Shown here: positions 49,109-60,990 of the stretch, piece by piece
Layout: each line of letters begins with the position of its first letter
How positions within the stretch are numbered: the stretch's first letter is position 1
The notes under the pieces: generated by a model
What the model was told of the DNA's origin: nothing
Database searches by the model: none
What the model saw: only the letters and a program-made list of their open reading frames with translations
Translations under genes and position numbers: made by a program
From: Parasponia andersonii
Taxonomy: Eukaryota; Streptophyta; Magnoliopsida; Rosales; Cannabaceae
Assembly (NCBI GenBank): GCA_002914805.1
Contig: JXTB01000148.1
Location: 103,224-167,223, forward strand
Reading direction: 5' to 3'
DNA: 64,000 bases

Positions 49109-52100
49109 ATGAAGAAGAGTTCGGAATCAGTAGTAAACGATTTCCAGGAGCTTCGCTTCTCAGGTTAATCTCACCGCACGCTTCTATCGATCTTCAAGAA
49201 CTTCTTTTCTTTTCTTTTGGTTTTTCAGGAAATTGGCATTGAATTTCTTTATCAATCTCCCTACATATATGTGTGTGTGTATATATATACACGTATATTT
49301 CTGGTTTTTTTTTTTTGGTGAAAAAACGTCGAATACACGTATATTTATGTCAATGGATATTGATGGATTGTTTAAAGTGTATGGCGTCCTCAATTTGAAT
49401 TTAGTATATTTGTTTGGAATTAGTACATAAAGAATGCTGAGATTGTTGGTGGAATCGAATGGAATGGAGTGGTTTTCGAATTTACTTGGTTTGTTTTGGT
49501 TGGTGTTATTACATCATAGAGCGAAGTTTTCAAAATCCGAACCAAGTAGAGTTGAAATTGATAAACTGCTAGTTGTGTTTAAAGACTTGGTTTTGAGCAA
49601 TAAGCTTGAGAAATTCGGAACTCAAGATTTTGGTCATTGAGGAGCTAGACTAGAAGGGTTCAAAAAAAAGATGGCTGTTTAAGATGAACTTCACAATCCG
49701 TCTCTTAATATTTGGTATTATGTTTTTTTTTAGGCCTTGGAATGTACCGAATCATTCCCTTTTTTCCATCTTGTATTGGTCTTTTCTACTTTCTGTTTAG
49801 GTTGTTTCCGGGTAGAACTGAATTTTGAAACATTTGCAGATGATAGGAAGAAGCTTGATGGTTGTAAGTTGTTTGGTGCGAAGAGTCTTGATATGAAGAG
49901 TTTACAGACTGAGCCGAAGTACAACGTCCGCAGTAGTTTGGCTTGGGATAGTGCCTTTCTCACAAGTCCAGGTATCATCCTTTCTATGCTGAACATATAT
50001 GTAGGTACTTTGTTGCCAAAATTTTCTTGTACATTCTCCATGCGTGAAGTTTCCCATTTTTAACTTGCTCCTGCTTGGTTTAGGAGTTCTGGAACCAGAG
50101 GAGCTTTTTCCGAGTGTCAGCTCTCGGTTTACGGATATTTTATTTGGGCATGAAGAAGAGATGCTATTGCCTTCTGGGTCTTTAGAACCTGAAGTAACAA
50201 GTAGAGTTGACAAGTGCGACTTGCGCAAAAGTTTAGCTTGGGACAGTGCCTTTTTCACGAATGCAGGTATGCTTCATCTGGTAACAGGCTATATTATAAA
50301 TGTTGATTTGTCAAAAGCTTTGTTATTGTACATATTTTCAGTGAGTATCTTCTTGACATTTCACAGGAGTTCTAGATCCTGAGGAATTGTCATTAATAAA
50401 TGAAGGATTCAAGAACTTGGAAACTCATTTACCTGGGATCGAGGAAGATGTTTTGAGATCTACAGAGTCAAATTTCAGCCTTGACAGTGGCACTTCCTCC
50501 TTAACTAGCCTGGAGATTGATCTATTTGAAGATCTAAGGACATCCACAAATAAGTCGATTAATATCTCTGCTTCATCCACAAGTCTTAAATTGCAAAGAG
50601 GAAAAGGTAAGTGAAGTTTTCACTTAGGTACACTTCTATTTTTAGTACCTTATCCGAGAGAGCACAGAGGCAGTTGTTCCCAGCCACACCATCAAAAATC
50701 ATATTTTAAACAGTTATTACATGCAATTGTCATACAAACTGTTTATCATACGAAAATTTACTCTGCGTTTTTTATACATATAAATTATTGTACCGCCTCT
50801 ACTTTTCAGCTTCAAAGAATGTGGATACTTCCTCTCGAACAAGGGTGAGTTCTTGTTATTGATCACCTTTCATTGGATGATATATTTGTTATGTTTCTTA
50901 TACAATGAGGTTACTTATTTTAAAACTTACAGATGAAGGACATGCCAATATCTAGAAGGCAAAACATCAACCACCACCCAGCTGAGAGATGTGCAAGGAA
51001 GGCTTCTCTCTCTCTGCCCTCACGAAAACAGGTATCTTCTATTGAGTGATTTCTTGCTGAAACTCTCCATGCGTTACTCCCAGCTACAACTTGATTTTCT
51101 AAACGAAAATATGAAAGATTGTTAATGTTGATGGTAAGTTATGCCACAGTCAGTCATTTAGGAACTGCACTTTTATAGGTGGTTTCTTCTTACTTCTGTC
51201 TGTCTGTAGCTACTTGTTACTGCATGATGCAGTGGTGGTAAACATTATTTGATATGTTGAACTCACAAAACTTTAATTACTGAATAATGAAAGCTTGCTG
51301 CTAGAAGTGGGGAACTGAATTCGTTAGCATCTCTTAAACCACAAACGATGTTAGATGGGGTTAAAAACATTTCAGCAATTTCAACAAAAAGGGCTTCTTT
51401 AGGTGCAAGCGTTGTCAAAGCGAAAACTGCAAAATCTGCATCTGGTAAGCGCATATGCAACCATATAAATTTGTTGTTGCCATCTTTCTTTATTATTTGC
51501 TCTGAACTAAGCTCATATTAAAGTTAGATGCTTCTTACAGGGCATTGCCTGACTGTCTCAAAGAAACCTGTTCTGGGGAGCTCAGACGGTTTCTCTGATT
51601 GCTCTACTCCGTCATCAAGATCTTCACCTAGTTTTTCAGCTGGGACACACAAGCCAGTTTCTTGTCTGCAAAATACCAGGTTTTGCAACTGCACCACTCC
51701 TGAATCTCATTTAAACCCTTGAAAAGAAAAACAATAAAAAGAACCTAACAAGCGTTTGTTTTCCTGCCAGTGGTTCCTTCAAAACCCCTTTAAGATACAC
51801 AAGAAGTAACAAAGCTAAGCTCAAAAGTTCTTGTCCTCCTTGTGTGTTGTTCACGCCAAAGTCATCCTCTTGTACTTCGCCGGATAGTTCCTTTGATGGA
51901 TGGTCCTCAGAATCATCATCTACTTCTGCCATTGAAAAATCCAGTAGTGACAGAGCATTTCTGAGTACTTCCTGTAGACAGGTTTCTTTTGAGAGTGTTG
52001 CCTCTCAGGAGTCAGCTTTGCCTGTTTCCAGTGTATCAAAGAGTACCAAGCCCTCAGGTCTCCGAATGCCATCACCAAAACTTGGCTACTTTGATTCGGT

Positions 52101-52836
52101 TAGTTTTACATTTTTTCACTTCTTTGATTAATGAATAACATTCTCTGAGTTCCACATTTAATGCATCTAGGGTTGTTAAATGATTGTCGAACGTTGATGA
52201 GATTTCTCCTCTTGACAGGAAAATTCTTCAATATCAACACCCGTTGGAAGGGGCATCGGTAACCATATTGGGCCAGCTAATCGACCTAAAAACGGAAAGC
52301 TTCTTATTTCCAGAACAATAGCAGGGACGCCAATGCAAAATGGACTCCGATCTGCCTCGCAAATCATACCTAAGCATCCATCAGAGGTTAAAGAAGTACA
52401 AAATGCTTTCATGAATGAGTCTGCCACAAAGGCCACCATTAAAATCTGTTTCCCCATGAATGTTAAAGTTGAGAGTGATTTGCCATGCGGAACAATTTGT
52501 GAAGATTGCCAGGTAAGTGAGGAGCATGATGCTGCAGCTGATGGTGTTCGATCTATTTCGAAGGTGGAAAGCAAATGTAGTGAAGGTTTTATGGAGATCA
52601 TGGCCCACAAGAATACGTCCAGTGAGTTTGAAGAGCAGCAAATGCATTTTTCAGGAGAAAACTGGCATAAACTCGATGATAGTAACAAGGAGAATAACTA
52701 TAGTTTCAAGGAAAGAGTTCATGGTTTATGCAAACATGTTGCTAACATTGATCTTGGGGGTGATGTGGTGATAGAGCTCCAAGTTGAAAAGACATCATCG
52801 GATGCCAAATCTGCCGTCTTAACTCTCAAAATATGA
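49109..52836 (+). CDS. serine-rich plant protein with repeated SLAWDSAF module, ten exons (function unknown)
   Basis: Proposed exons are 49109-49163, 49840-49971, 50084-50266, 50367-50606, 50810-50844, 50933-51031, 51294-51444, 51541-51679, 51771-52098 and 52219-52836. All junctions are GT-AG and the frame is kept, giving 659 residues. Exons 2 and 3 each end in a copy of (S/K)SLAWDSAF(L/F)T followed across the junction by G-V-L-(E/D)-P-E-E-L. The middle is rich in Ser, Lys and Arg, with many SP and TP sites; the C-terminus is acidic and ends in IELQVEKTSSDAKS...LTLKI. I do not know the biochemical role. The layout resembles plant proteins annotated as GTSE1-like (microtubule/cell cycle), and the E2F site fits that, but this is only a suggestion. 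The exon 7 acceptor (51293) is the least certain junction. Confidence 0.75.
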
Positions 52837-53533
52837 TGCTGTATCGTTTTTCTCTCCTTTGCCGAGTCCCCCGTGAAAACAAAATGGAAGTTTCTTAACT
52901 CTTGTCTATGGAGTTGTTCAATTTCCATTTGTGTACTCTGTAGTAATCACAATATTAGTTTCAACCATGTATCAGAGTATTACGCCAGATGTGCAGTCAA
53001 AAGTTTCTAGAGTCCTTGAGCAGTGGCTTCAGATACAATTTGTGGTTTTTTTTCTCTTTTGCAGGAAAAGGTATGGTCGAAGTATTTGTTCTTGCATCTC
53101 AGTGCAAGGGAAAATGTAAGACAAAATTTAAGGAGCCATGGACTTGTTGATACAAAGAAATGTAGAGAAACTTCCTAGAACATTTTTTTATCAGGGTTGC
53201 AAGGAAAAGATAGACTCCAACATAGGTTGTATCATGTATGTTTGTACCGGAGAATCTACGTCTCAAAGTCGAACTGCTAGGTTGCCTGATCGTTATTAAT
53301 AAGATATGCTAAAGCCAGATGACGTAATCGGATAGAAAGAAGAAACATTAATTAAATTCATAGTTCTACATTTCCAAAATTCCAAAATTTCATTTTACTT
53401 GAAGAGATCAGGGTTCAGTACTGAATAAATATAGAGTATAAGCAAAATACTCAATTGGTTCTACAACTATCGTCTAAATAAAAAGCAAAGCCGAGAGTAA
53501 TAAGGAGAGGGGCATAAAATCCCCAGGAGAGGC
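52837..53533. other. 3' ends of two convergent genes
   Basis: The stop codons of the SLAWDSAF gene (+) and RPS23 (-) are about 700 bases apart, tail to tail. The interval contains AATAA-type and T-rich signals on both strands; the poly(A) sites are not resolved. Confidence 0.5.
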
Positions 53534-55121
<1,588 letters not shown>

Positions 55122-55174
55122 GACGACGACTGGAAGAGTAAGAGAGCTGTGTTTAGCGAAATTGCCGACGGGTG

Positions 55175-55190
55175 AAACCCTAACCCTAAA
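55175..55190 (-). promoter_or_regulatory. telo box in the RPS23 leader/promoter
   Basis: The plus strand reads AAACCCTAACCCTAAA, a double telo box (AAACCCTAA), 54-69 bases upstream of the ATG. Telo boxes are known in plant ribosomal-protein gene promoters, where they drive expression in dividing cells. Confidence 0.85.
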
Positions 55191-55269
55191 TTTGGATGGC
55201 GAAGGTGAGTGACTAATTTATAGTTCGTTCCCTCGGCTACATAGATGAGAAATTTTCTATTTACGAAAT

Positions 55270-56367
55270 GACTATTATGTCCCACTTTGTTTATCGTTTT
55301 TTAATGCTGTTGCTGGGATGTGTTGGGTCTTTCACTAATCCTAACAACGACATTTCATTCCTGGGTTGTGTTGGGTCCTTCACTAGTCATAAAAACGACT
55401 TCTCGTTTTGCATGCCAGTTTGTTGTCGTTTATGTTTTTACCCTATATATCTACAAACTACATGTCGTTTTTATATAGTTCCTATTTTAAGCCAACATGG
55501 AGTTATATATATATATTGGAACATAACTACTAACTAGGCAAAGCAAACAATCTGAAACTAACAATTAAATAAGTGATTTAACTAATTTTCTCAATAGGTA
55601 TGTTGCTTGGACTTTCTTTTTCCCTGGTAAATTCAAACTCTAAGGCATACCAATCAGAGGCGACAAAATTCTTCAATAAAATCTTTTTGGATGTCTTTAA
55701 GCCGATCTTTGAAATAAATTTTTGTGGTCATGAGAACTTTTTTTCCTTTTGATTTTATATTTTAACCAGCCGAGAGTGAGGCCTTTAGGAGCTTTGGAGC
55801 CAAAAAGAAAAATGCAATTGAAATTCGAATTGCCACAAGTTTTCTCTATTTTACTACTGTTCATAATATTACTAAATAATATAGTATCTATATTCTATTA
55901 GAATGAAGCGTCTCATACACTCACGAAATAAATGATTCATACTAAATAATTTAAGTTAGTATGAAAGATACTAGCATAACAAACGATCTATCTAAACAAA
56001 TTATCACAATCTTTTCCCGATCAAAATTAATGTCAACAAATAATCACCATCTTTTCCCGATCAAATTTAAATGTCCACATGTCATGAGATTTTTATCTTA
56101 AAAGATAAAACTCTCCATTTATAAGGAGGCAGTGATTATCATTGACAATAATGGATTTGCAGTTATACTTGAAGAAGATATATAGAGTTTTGAGGTGGCT
56201 CCATCATTTACAGATTTCCTACATTATCATATATTAAAAGAAGTGTGAAGACAAAAGACTGAAAATGAAATTAAAAGAAAAACAAATGAAGTAACTGACA
56301 ATGATCTGAAAACACAGCATTTTTATGCATTGCTACTGTCTTATTTAAACATCAAAGTTCACATTAA
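55270..56367. other. intergenic DNA with a 48-bp duplication
   Basis: Bases 55313-55408 hold two copies of a 48-bp unit (ctggg..tgtgttgggt, cttcacta). Nothing else is supportable; the ORF through it (55268-55537) has no recognisable product. Confidence 0.5.
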
Positions 56368-56508
56368 CTATCCCACAAGTACATAGAGTGCATATATTAT
56401 TCCAGGTATATATCCCAGGATTGTCAGCAGCAAATCTATCCAGAACTCCACCTGCATATTCAATCCCATTTCAACACAATCAATCAACCTTTACCAAGAA
56501 AAAAAAGG

Positions 56509-56547
<39 letters not shown>

Positions 56548-56714
56548 TAAAGACAAGCATATATTACATCTACATAATGTATTTATACATACATTAGCAA
56601 TTTGGCACAGGCAAAAATCATGTATATTATTACCCCACAACCATAGCGGAGGAATACACCCACTGGGGGCAGTAGTATTGCCAATATCACTTCAATGAAA
56701 GTTTCTGAACCCAT
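56368..56714 (-). CDS. RCI2: RCI2/LTI6-type (PMP3) small hydrophobic membrane protein, two exons
   Basis: Exons on the minus strand: 56634-56714 and 56368-56451, joined in phase 0 with GT-AG. The product has 54 residues, exactly the family length. It starts MGSETFIEVILAILLPPVGV and continues FLRYGCGVEFWIDLLLTILG, then YIPGIIYALYVLVG. This is the full PMP3 pattern: two transmembrane helices with the PP-GV-FL and GYIPGIIYA motifs. RCI2 proteins sit in the plasma membrane and are induced by cold, salt and ABA, limiting ion influx and membrane depolarisation. The two exons are too short to stand out as ORFs. Two ACGT sites upstream support stress control. Paralogue identity (RCI2A/B or another) is not resolved. 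Confidence 0.95.
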
Positions 56715-56862
56715 GATGGTAGTGCTGATGAGGATGAAAGTAGGAGCTGAATATGGAGCAGAGAAGTATCATGCTACAAAAGTTCTTTGGAGCATGACAC
56801 CGGGACTTTGAATATTATAGAGGAAGGAGATAAACAGGTGTCAGAGAGGAGAACTCTTTGGT

Positions 56863-56891
56863 GCCACGTGGGTGGAAAATGTTACACGTGT
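56863..56891 (-). promoter_or_regulatory. pair of ABRE/G-box motifs upstream of RCI2
   Basis: GCCACGTGG (56863-56871) and ACACGTGT (56884-56891) lie about 150-177 bases upstream of the RCI2 ATG. Two ABRE-type sites this close together are a known ABA-response arrangement. A TATAATA-like site is near 56812. Confidence 0.65.
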
Positions 56892-57442
56892 ACAACAGGT
56901 TAGTCAACATTTATTTACGCTTTTCTGCAAGAAGAAAAATGTATATGATCTTGGGCCAGCTAGCCTGCATTTCCTGGCACCAGCATGATCTAACCAATCA
57001 GGACATTCCATTCAAAGTGATATAGAAGACAACAAAAACTCCAGTGAGTGACACGTTTACTTGTGGTTTAGGCTTTTACAGTTCACAAAGATAAGGATAC
57101 AAATTCTGTTTATTGTAATGGATAAAGTTGATCCCTAACTTCCATGCAAAACGGCTTAAAATATATCAGAACAAAATATTCCTGCGAGGGAAATTGTTTT
57201 CAACAACTACCAAGTGATTACTCCATAAAAGAGAGCTCAAAACGCAAATTACCTTATTATTATCATCTTAGTTCCCAACAAGCAAAACGGAAAGAAAAAA
57301 AGGGAAAAACAATAGAAATCATTAGTCCAGCGCCGTAAAGGACCTGCTTATGTCAGATTATAGTTCTCTAAATTCTCAACAATGCATAAAAGTGCAAAAC
57401 GTTTTTTGTGGACACTATTTGTGAATGATGAGCAACCAACTC
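56892..57442. other. intergenic DNA between two minus-strand genes
   Basis: Contains the distal promoter of RCI2 and the likely 3' UTR of the LYR gene. No other gene is seen. Confidence 0.5.
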
Positions 57443-58296
57443 TTAAGGTTGATAAACTTCAGGCAGTTGAAGACCAACACTTGCAGCAGATTTCCCAAGT
57501 ACTCTTTTCATTTCATCTGATCTATCCACAGCAATGTTGTAAGAAAACAACAATTCCTACAAAAACATTACAACAATGTTGTATTAAATATAAATAGATC
57601 CTTATGGTAAACAACTAAATAAAACATCAAGAACCTAGAGAGATCCTGAAAGGTAAACTAGGTTACTGAATCACCCAATATAACTATACGCTTTTGATAG
57701 CCTTATAACGAGACATCAATAACTTTGGCAACAAAGAAGATAATTTCAATTTCTTGGGGATTTGAACCTTAAACCTCTAAGTCATACCATTATCAGTCAA
57801 GTAAACTATGTTCAATCTCAGAGCAAAAACAAAAAAAAAAAGGGTAAAGTATGTTCAATCATGTTCCTGTACTTGGGGTCGAGATATTCTCTAACTGCGG
57901 GTTGAACAGATCATTAATTGGACAAAAAAAAAAAAAAAAGAGATAATATTGGTCTCAAACAAAATACCACAGGCTACAGGCTAGACCCCTAAATCCCCCT
58001 TCAATCTACTTGCAAAAAGGGGTTAAAAAAAAAAAAGAGGGTACTTTGAATTAGATTAAAGAATGAATGAGAAGTGCCTTGTGATGATGCACACTGTTCA
58101 GAAGAATAGTGTAGTCTTGGGCAAGCTTAATTTTCTGGGGAATGGAAGAGAGGTCAGATGGTATGGAGTTCTTCCTGAATTCCTCTGTCACATATTCTCT
58201 AAAGTGCCTCTTCTTGTCTTCTTTGCCGATATGTTTAACTACAGCTTTGAGCAAGTTGCGGTACACCTTCGCAACTTGCAAAGCTTTATAACTCAT
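57443..58296 (-). CDS. Complex1_LYR family protein (LYR-motif mitochondrial assembly factor), two exons
   Basis: Exon 1 is 58078-58296 (73 codons from ATG) and exon 2 is 57443-57556 (37 codons plus stop), giving 110 residues. The N-terminus MSYKALQVAKVYRNLLKAVV carries the LYR-type motif as VYR, followed by HIGKEDKKRHFREYVTEEF and QKIKLAQDYT, the helical pattern of the Complex1_LYR fold. Exon 2 supplies ELLFSYNIAVDRSDEMKR and ends LPEVYQP. LYR proteins act in mitochondria with acyl carrier protein in Fe-S cluster delivery and in assembly of respiratory complexes. The junction HHK|ELLFS restores the expected family sequence, but the donor is GC rather than GT (aag, then gcactt), and without splicing the frame ends after nine more residues (at 58051). 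The exact subfamily is unclear. Confidence 0.82.
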
Positions 58297-58326
58297 TTCC
58301 AACCTTAAGTATTTCTGTTTCTATTC
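58297..58326 (-). other. probable 5'-UTR part of the LYR first coding exon, with acceptor
   Basis: 'aattgcag' ends at 58327 on the minus strand, 30 bases before the ATG. It is a strong acceptor, so the LYR gene probably has an upstream non-coding exon. A candidate is the RPS23-like exon at 59385-59389 and upstream. Confidence 0.5.
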
Positions 58327-58544
58327 CTGCAATTACCAAGAGATGCAACTTCATTCTCACAGACTGAAAGTTCGTTCATGAAACTTGTGAATGATTCAAG
58401 AGTATGTCAGGAATTTCGTAGAAAGGCTAAAAAAAGAAAGCGCCAACGTAAATGGATAAAGAAATCTGACTTCAAAGTTTTTATCTAGTTTACATGATGT
58501 TTAACAAAAGAACGACACTCCTTTTTTTTTTTCAAAGGATAAAT

Positions 58545-58868
58545 ACATCACAGTGGCTATTGAACACTTTAATCAAAAATAGGAAATGGGGTTAACGAGT
58601 TTCTTTTTTTAAAAAAAAAATATATATATTTTTCATTCTACAAAGACAACGTAAAACTAACTGAAAAATGTACATTAGCAAAAACCCAGATTATTCAACT
58701 ATTTCCTTGACTAGAAAAGCTAATACTGCATTACAGTGGTTATTAAACACTTCTTTTACTAATGGGGTTACGAGATTTTCTAGTTTTTCTTTTCTCAAAT
58801 CCAATTAATGCAACCTAAAACTGAACTGAAAAATGTATATCAAGTTCATTTGCAAAAACCCGGATTTT
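58545..58868. repeat. 184-bp direct duplication, diverged
   Basis: Copies at about 58545-58695 and 58728-58868 share 'cagtggctattgaacact', 'atggggttaacgag' and 'aactgaaaaatgtacat' in the same order. About one base in five differs. Confidence 0.6.
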
Positions 58869-59249
58869 CGTATTACAAATAATAGACTACAAAAGAAAAA
58901 TTCAGAAGCTAGAAACTAACAACAAGCACCATGTGTCTCTTTCAGGCATAAAAACAAACAGTTGATAGTCACAATGAATCAATGTGTATATTTTATGCTC
59001 ATAAGCCACCAAAATATAAATTAAACAATTACAAGTACATAATAATCATGAGAAAATATTAAACTGGAATGAAAATTTCCAGAAGCCAATCGAAAGTTCT
59101 GACTGAAGAATTTAAACAAGTAAAAAAAAAAAATAACAGAAAGCATAATTCAAATACAAAGAATCAACAATAAATAAATAAATAAAATAATGAATGACAA
59201 GATCCAAATAATGAAGAAAGTAACTGGGGTTCATCTTCTTTTTTTTTTT

Positions 59250-59543
59250 TTCGCAGCTTTCTCCTGGTGATTCCTCGGAAAGCTTAAGAAAATAACCCCA
59301 GTTTGGATCTGAACCATTAAATCTCTAAAAGCTAGGTCATAAGAAAAACAAAGGAATACAAAATATGATTACATAATTTCTTACTCCATGATGACTACTG
59401 GAAGAGTAAGACAGTTCTGTGTTTAGCGAAATTGCCGACCAGGGAAACACCAACCCTAGATTTGGGTGGCGAAGCTGAGTGACGTTAGTGCTGCTTAGAT
59501 TGTTCTATTGACAAAATGACTATTCTGTCCCAATTTGTTCTTA
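59250..59543 (-). pseudogene. truncated duplicate of the RPS23 5' end
   Basis: It matches 54923-55296 from the 3' part of intron 1, through exon 1 and the leader, to the promoter, with about 80 bases missing. The start codon and a good donor remain (ATGGA then GTAAGA, 59389-59383), but exons 2-4 are absent nearby. The telo box has decayed (AACCCTAG). As a ribosomal gene it is dead; as a promoter and first exon it could still work for the LYR gene. Confidence 0.85.
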
Positions 59544-60990
59544 GAAAAGGGTAATTTGCAGCAAAAATCCCCAACGTTTAGCTCATTTTGCATTTAAGTC
59601 CCTAATCTCTATATCTTAGTATTTTGTTGCAGTTGTTAGCCCTTGTCCACAATCCATTCAATGCATCTGTTAAAACATCCTAAGCTTTCTACATGCTTGT
59701 TCTGAATAAGATCCTTAATTTAAATAAATTCAAATCAAGGATAAGATCATTTGATTTAAGGAAATTTAAATATGCTTGAATAAGATCCTTAATTTAAATA
59801 AATTCAAATCAAGGATAAGATCATTTGATTTAAGGAAATTTAAATGACTATTTAAATATGGATAGGATTACATACTTAAATAGATTTGATTTTAATTTAA
59901 ATATGGATAAGAACCCACTATTTAAGGAAATCAATTGAAATAAATAGGGAATTAATTAACCACCAAAATTAAAATTTTAAATTAAATAGATATAGATAAG
60001 ATCTATATCTTAAACATATTTTAATTCGATTAAAATATAAATTTTTGAAATTAAGAGTTAATTCNNNNNNNNNNNNNNNNNNNNNNNNNNNNNNNNNNNN
60101 NNNNNNNNNNNNNNNNNNNNNNNNNNNNNNNNNNNNNNNNNNNNNNNNNNNNNNNNNNNNNNNNNNNNNNNNNNNNNNNNNNNNNNNNNNNNNNNNNNNN
60201 NNNNNNNNNNNNNNNNNNNNNNNNNNNNNNNNNNNNNNNNNNNTTACTAAATTAATTATTCAATAATTAATTTATGTTTTGAAATTCAAATGTTGAATTC
60301 AAATCTAGAGATAATCTAGAAGATTTAATAAGATTAAATTTTCAAAAGATTATCTATATTAATTATTCAATAATTAATTTAAAGATTTGAAATTCAAATG
60401 TTGAATTTAAATATGGAAATATTCTAATAGATTAATGTGACTAAATATTTTAGATAATCAATATGTGATAATTAATATAAGATTTGAAATTTAAAAGTTA
60501 AATTCAAATTAATAGATATTTGTAAAGATTTAATTTGATTAAATCATCTGCATATCTAATTTAAATCTTGTGAAGATTGTAATTAGTTAATATCTACATT
60601 ATCCAATTTAAATTTAAATAGAAAGTTTATATTTTATTTTAATAAGATTAAAATAATGATCTGAAAATTATGAGATAATTTCAAATTTGAAAATCCAATA
60701 AGTGGGAGATATTTTAATAATGAGATAATTTAATTTGTAATTTTTGAATTTGAATTTTGAAATATTCAAGGAGATTTCATTTGGATTAAATCTTTTAATT
60801 AAATAAATTAGATTTTGTGAAAATATTAATTATTTAAACTTGAATATTACCTCTCACAGTTATTATTTAATAATATCTTTTGTGAAAAGATTGTTCAATT
60901 ATTAAATAATAATAAATGCTAGAATGATTGATAATCATTAACTTTTCTATTTTATTAAATTATGCTAATACTTGATTATTATATGAATAA
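59544..60990. other. AT-rich intergenic DNA, possibly LTR or leader of the Copia element
   Basis: Bases 59552-59660 (aatttgcagcaaaaatcccc, then 'atttaagtcc') resemble the start of a common plant repeat. 59703-59844 is a 74-bp tandem duplication. The part after about 59668 (TGTTAAAAC start) is very AT-rich, with repeated 'gaaattcaaatgttgaattc'-like phrases, and may be an LTR of the element that follows. Ns fill 60065-60243. Confidence 0.4.
60065..60243. other. assembly gap (Ns)
   Basis: 179 Ns within AT-rich repeat DNA. Confidence 0.99.

Noticed and set aside
56980-56992. Thirteen bases identical to the 3' part of miR167 (ccagcatgatcta)
   Set aside because: No matching arm for a hairpin lies nearby and the first bases of the miRNA do not match; chance is enough.
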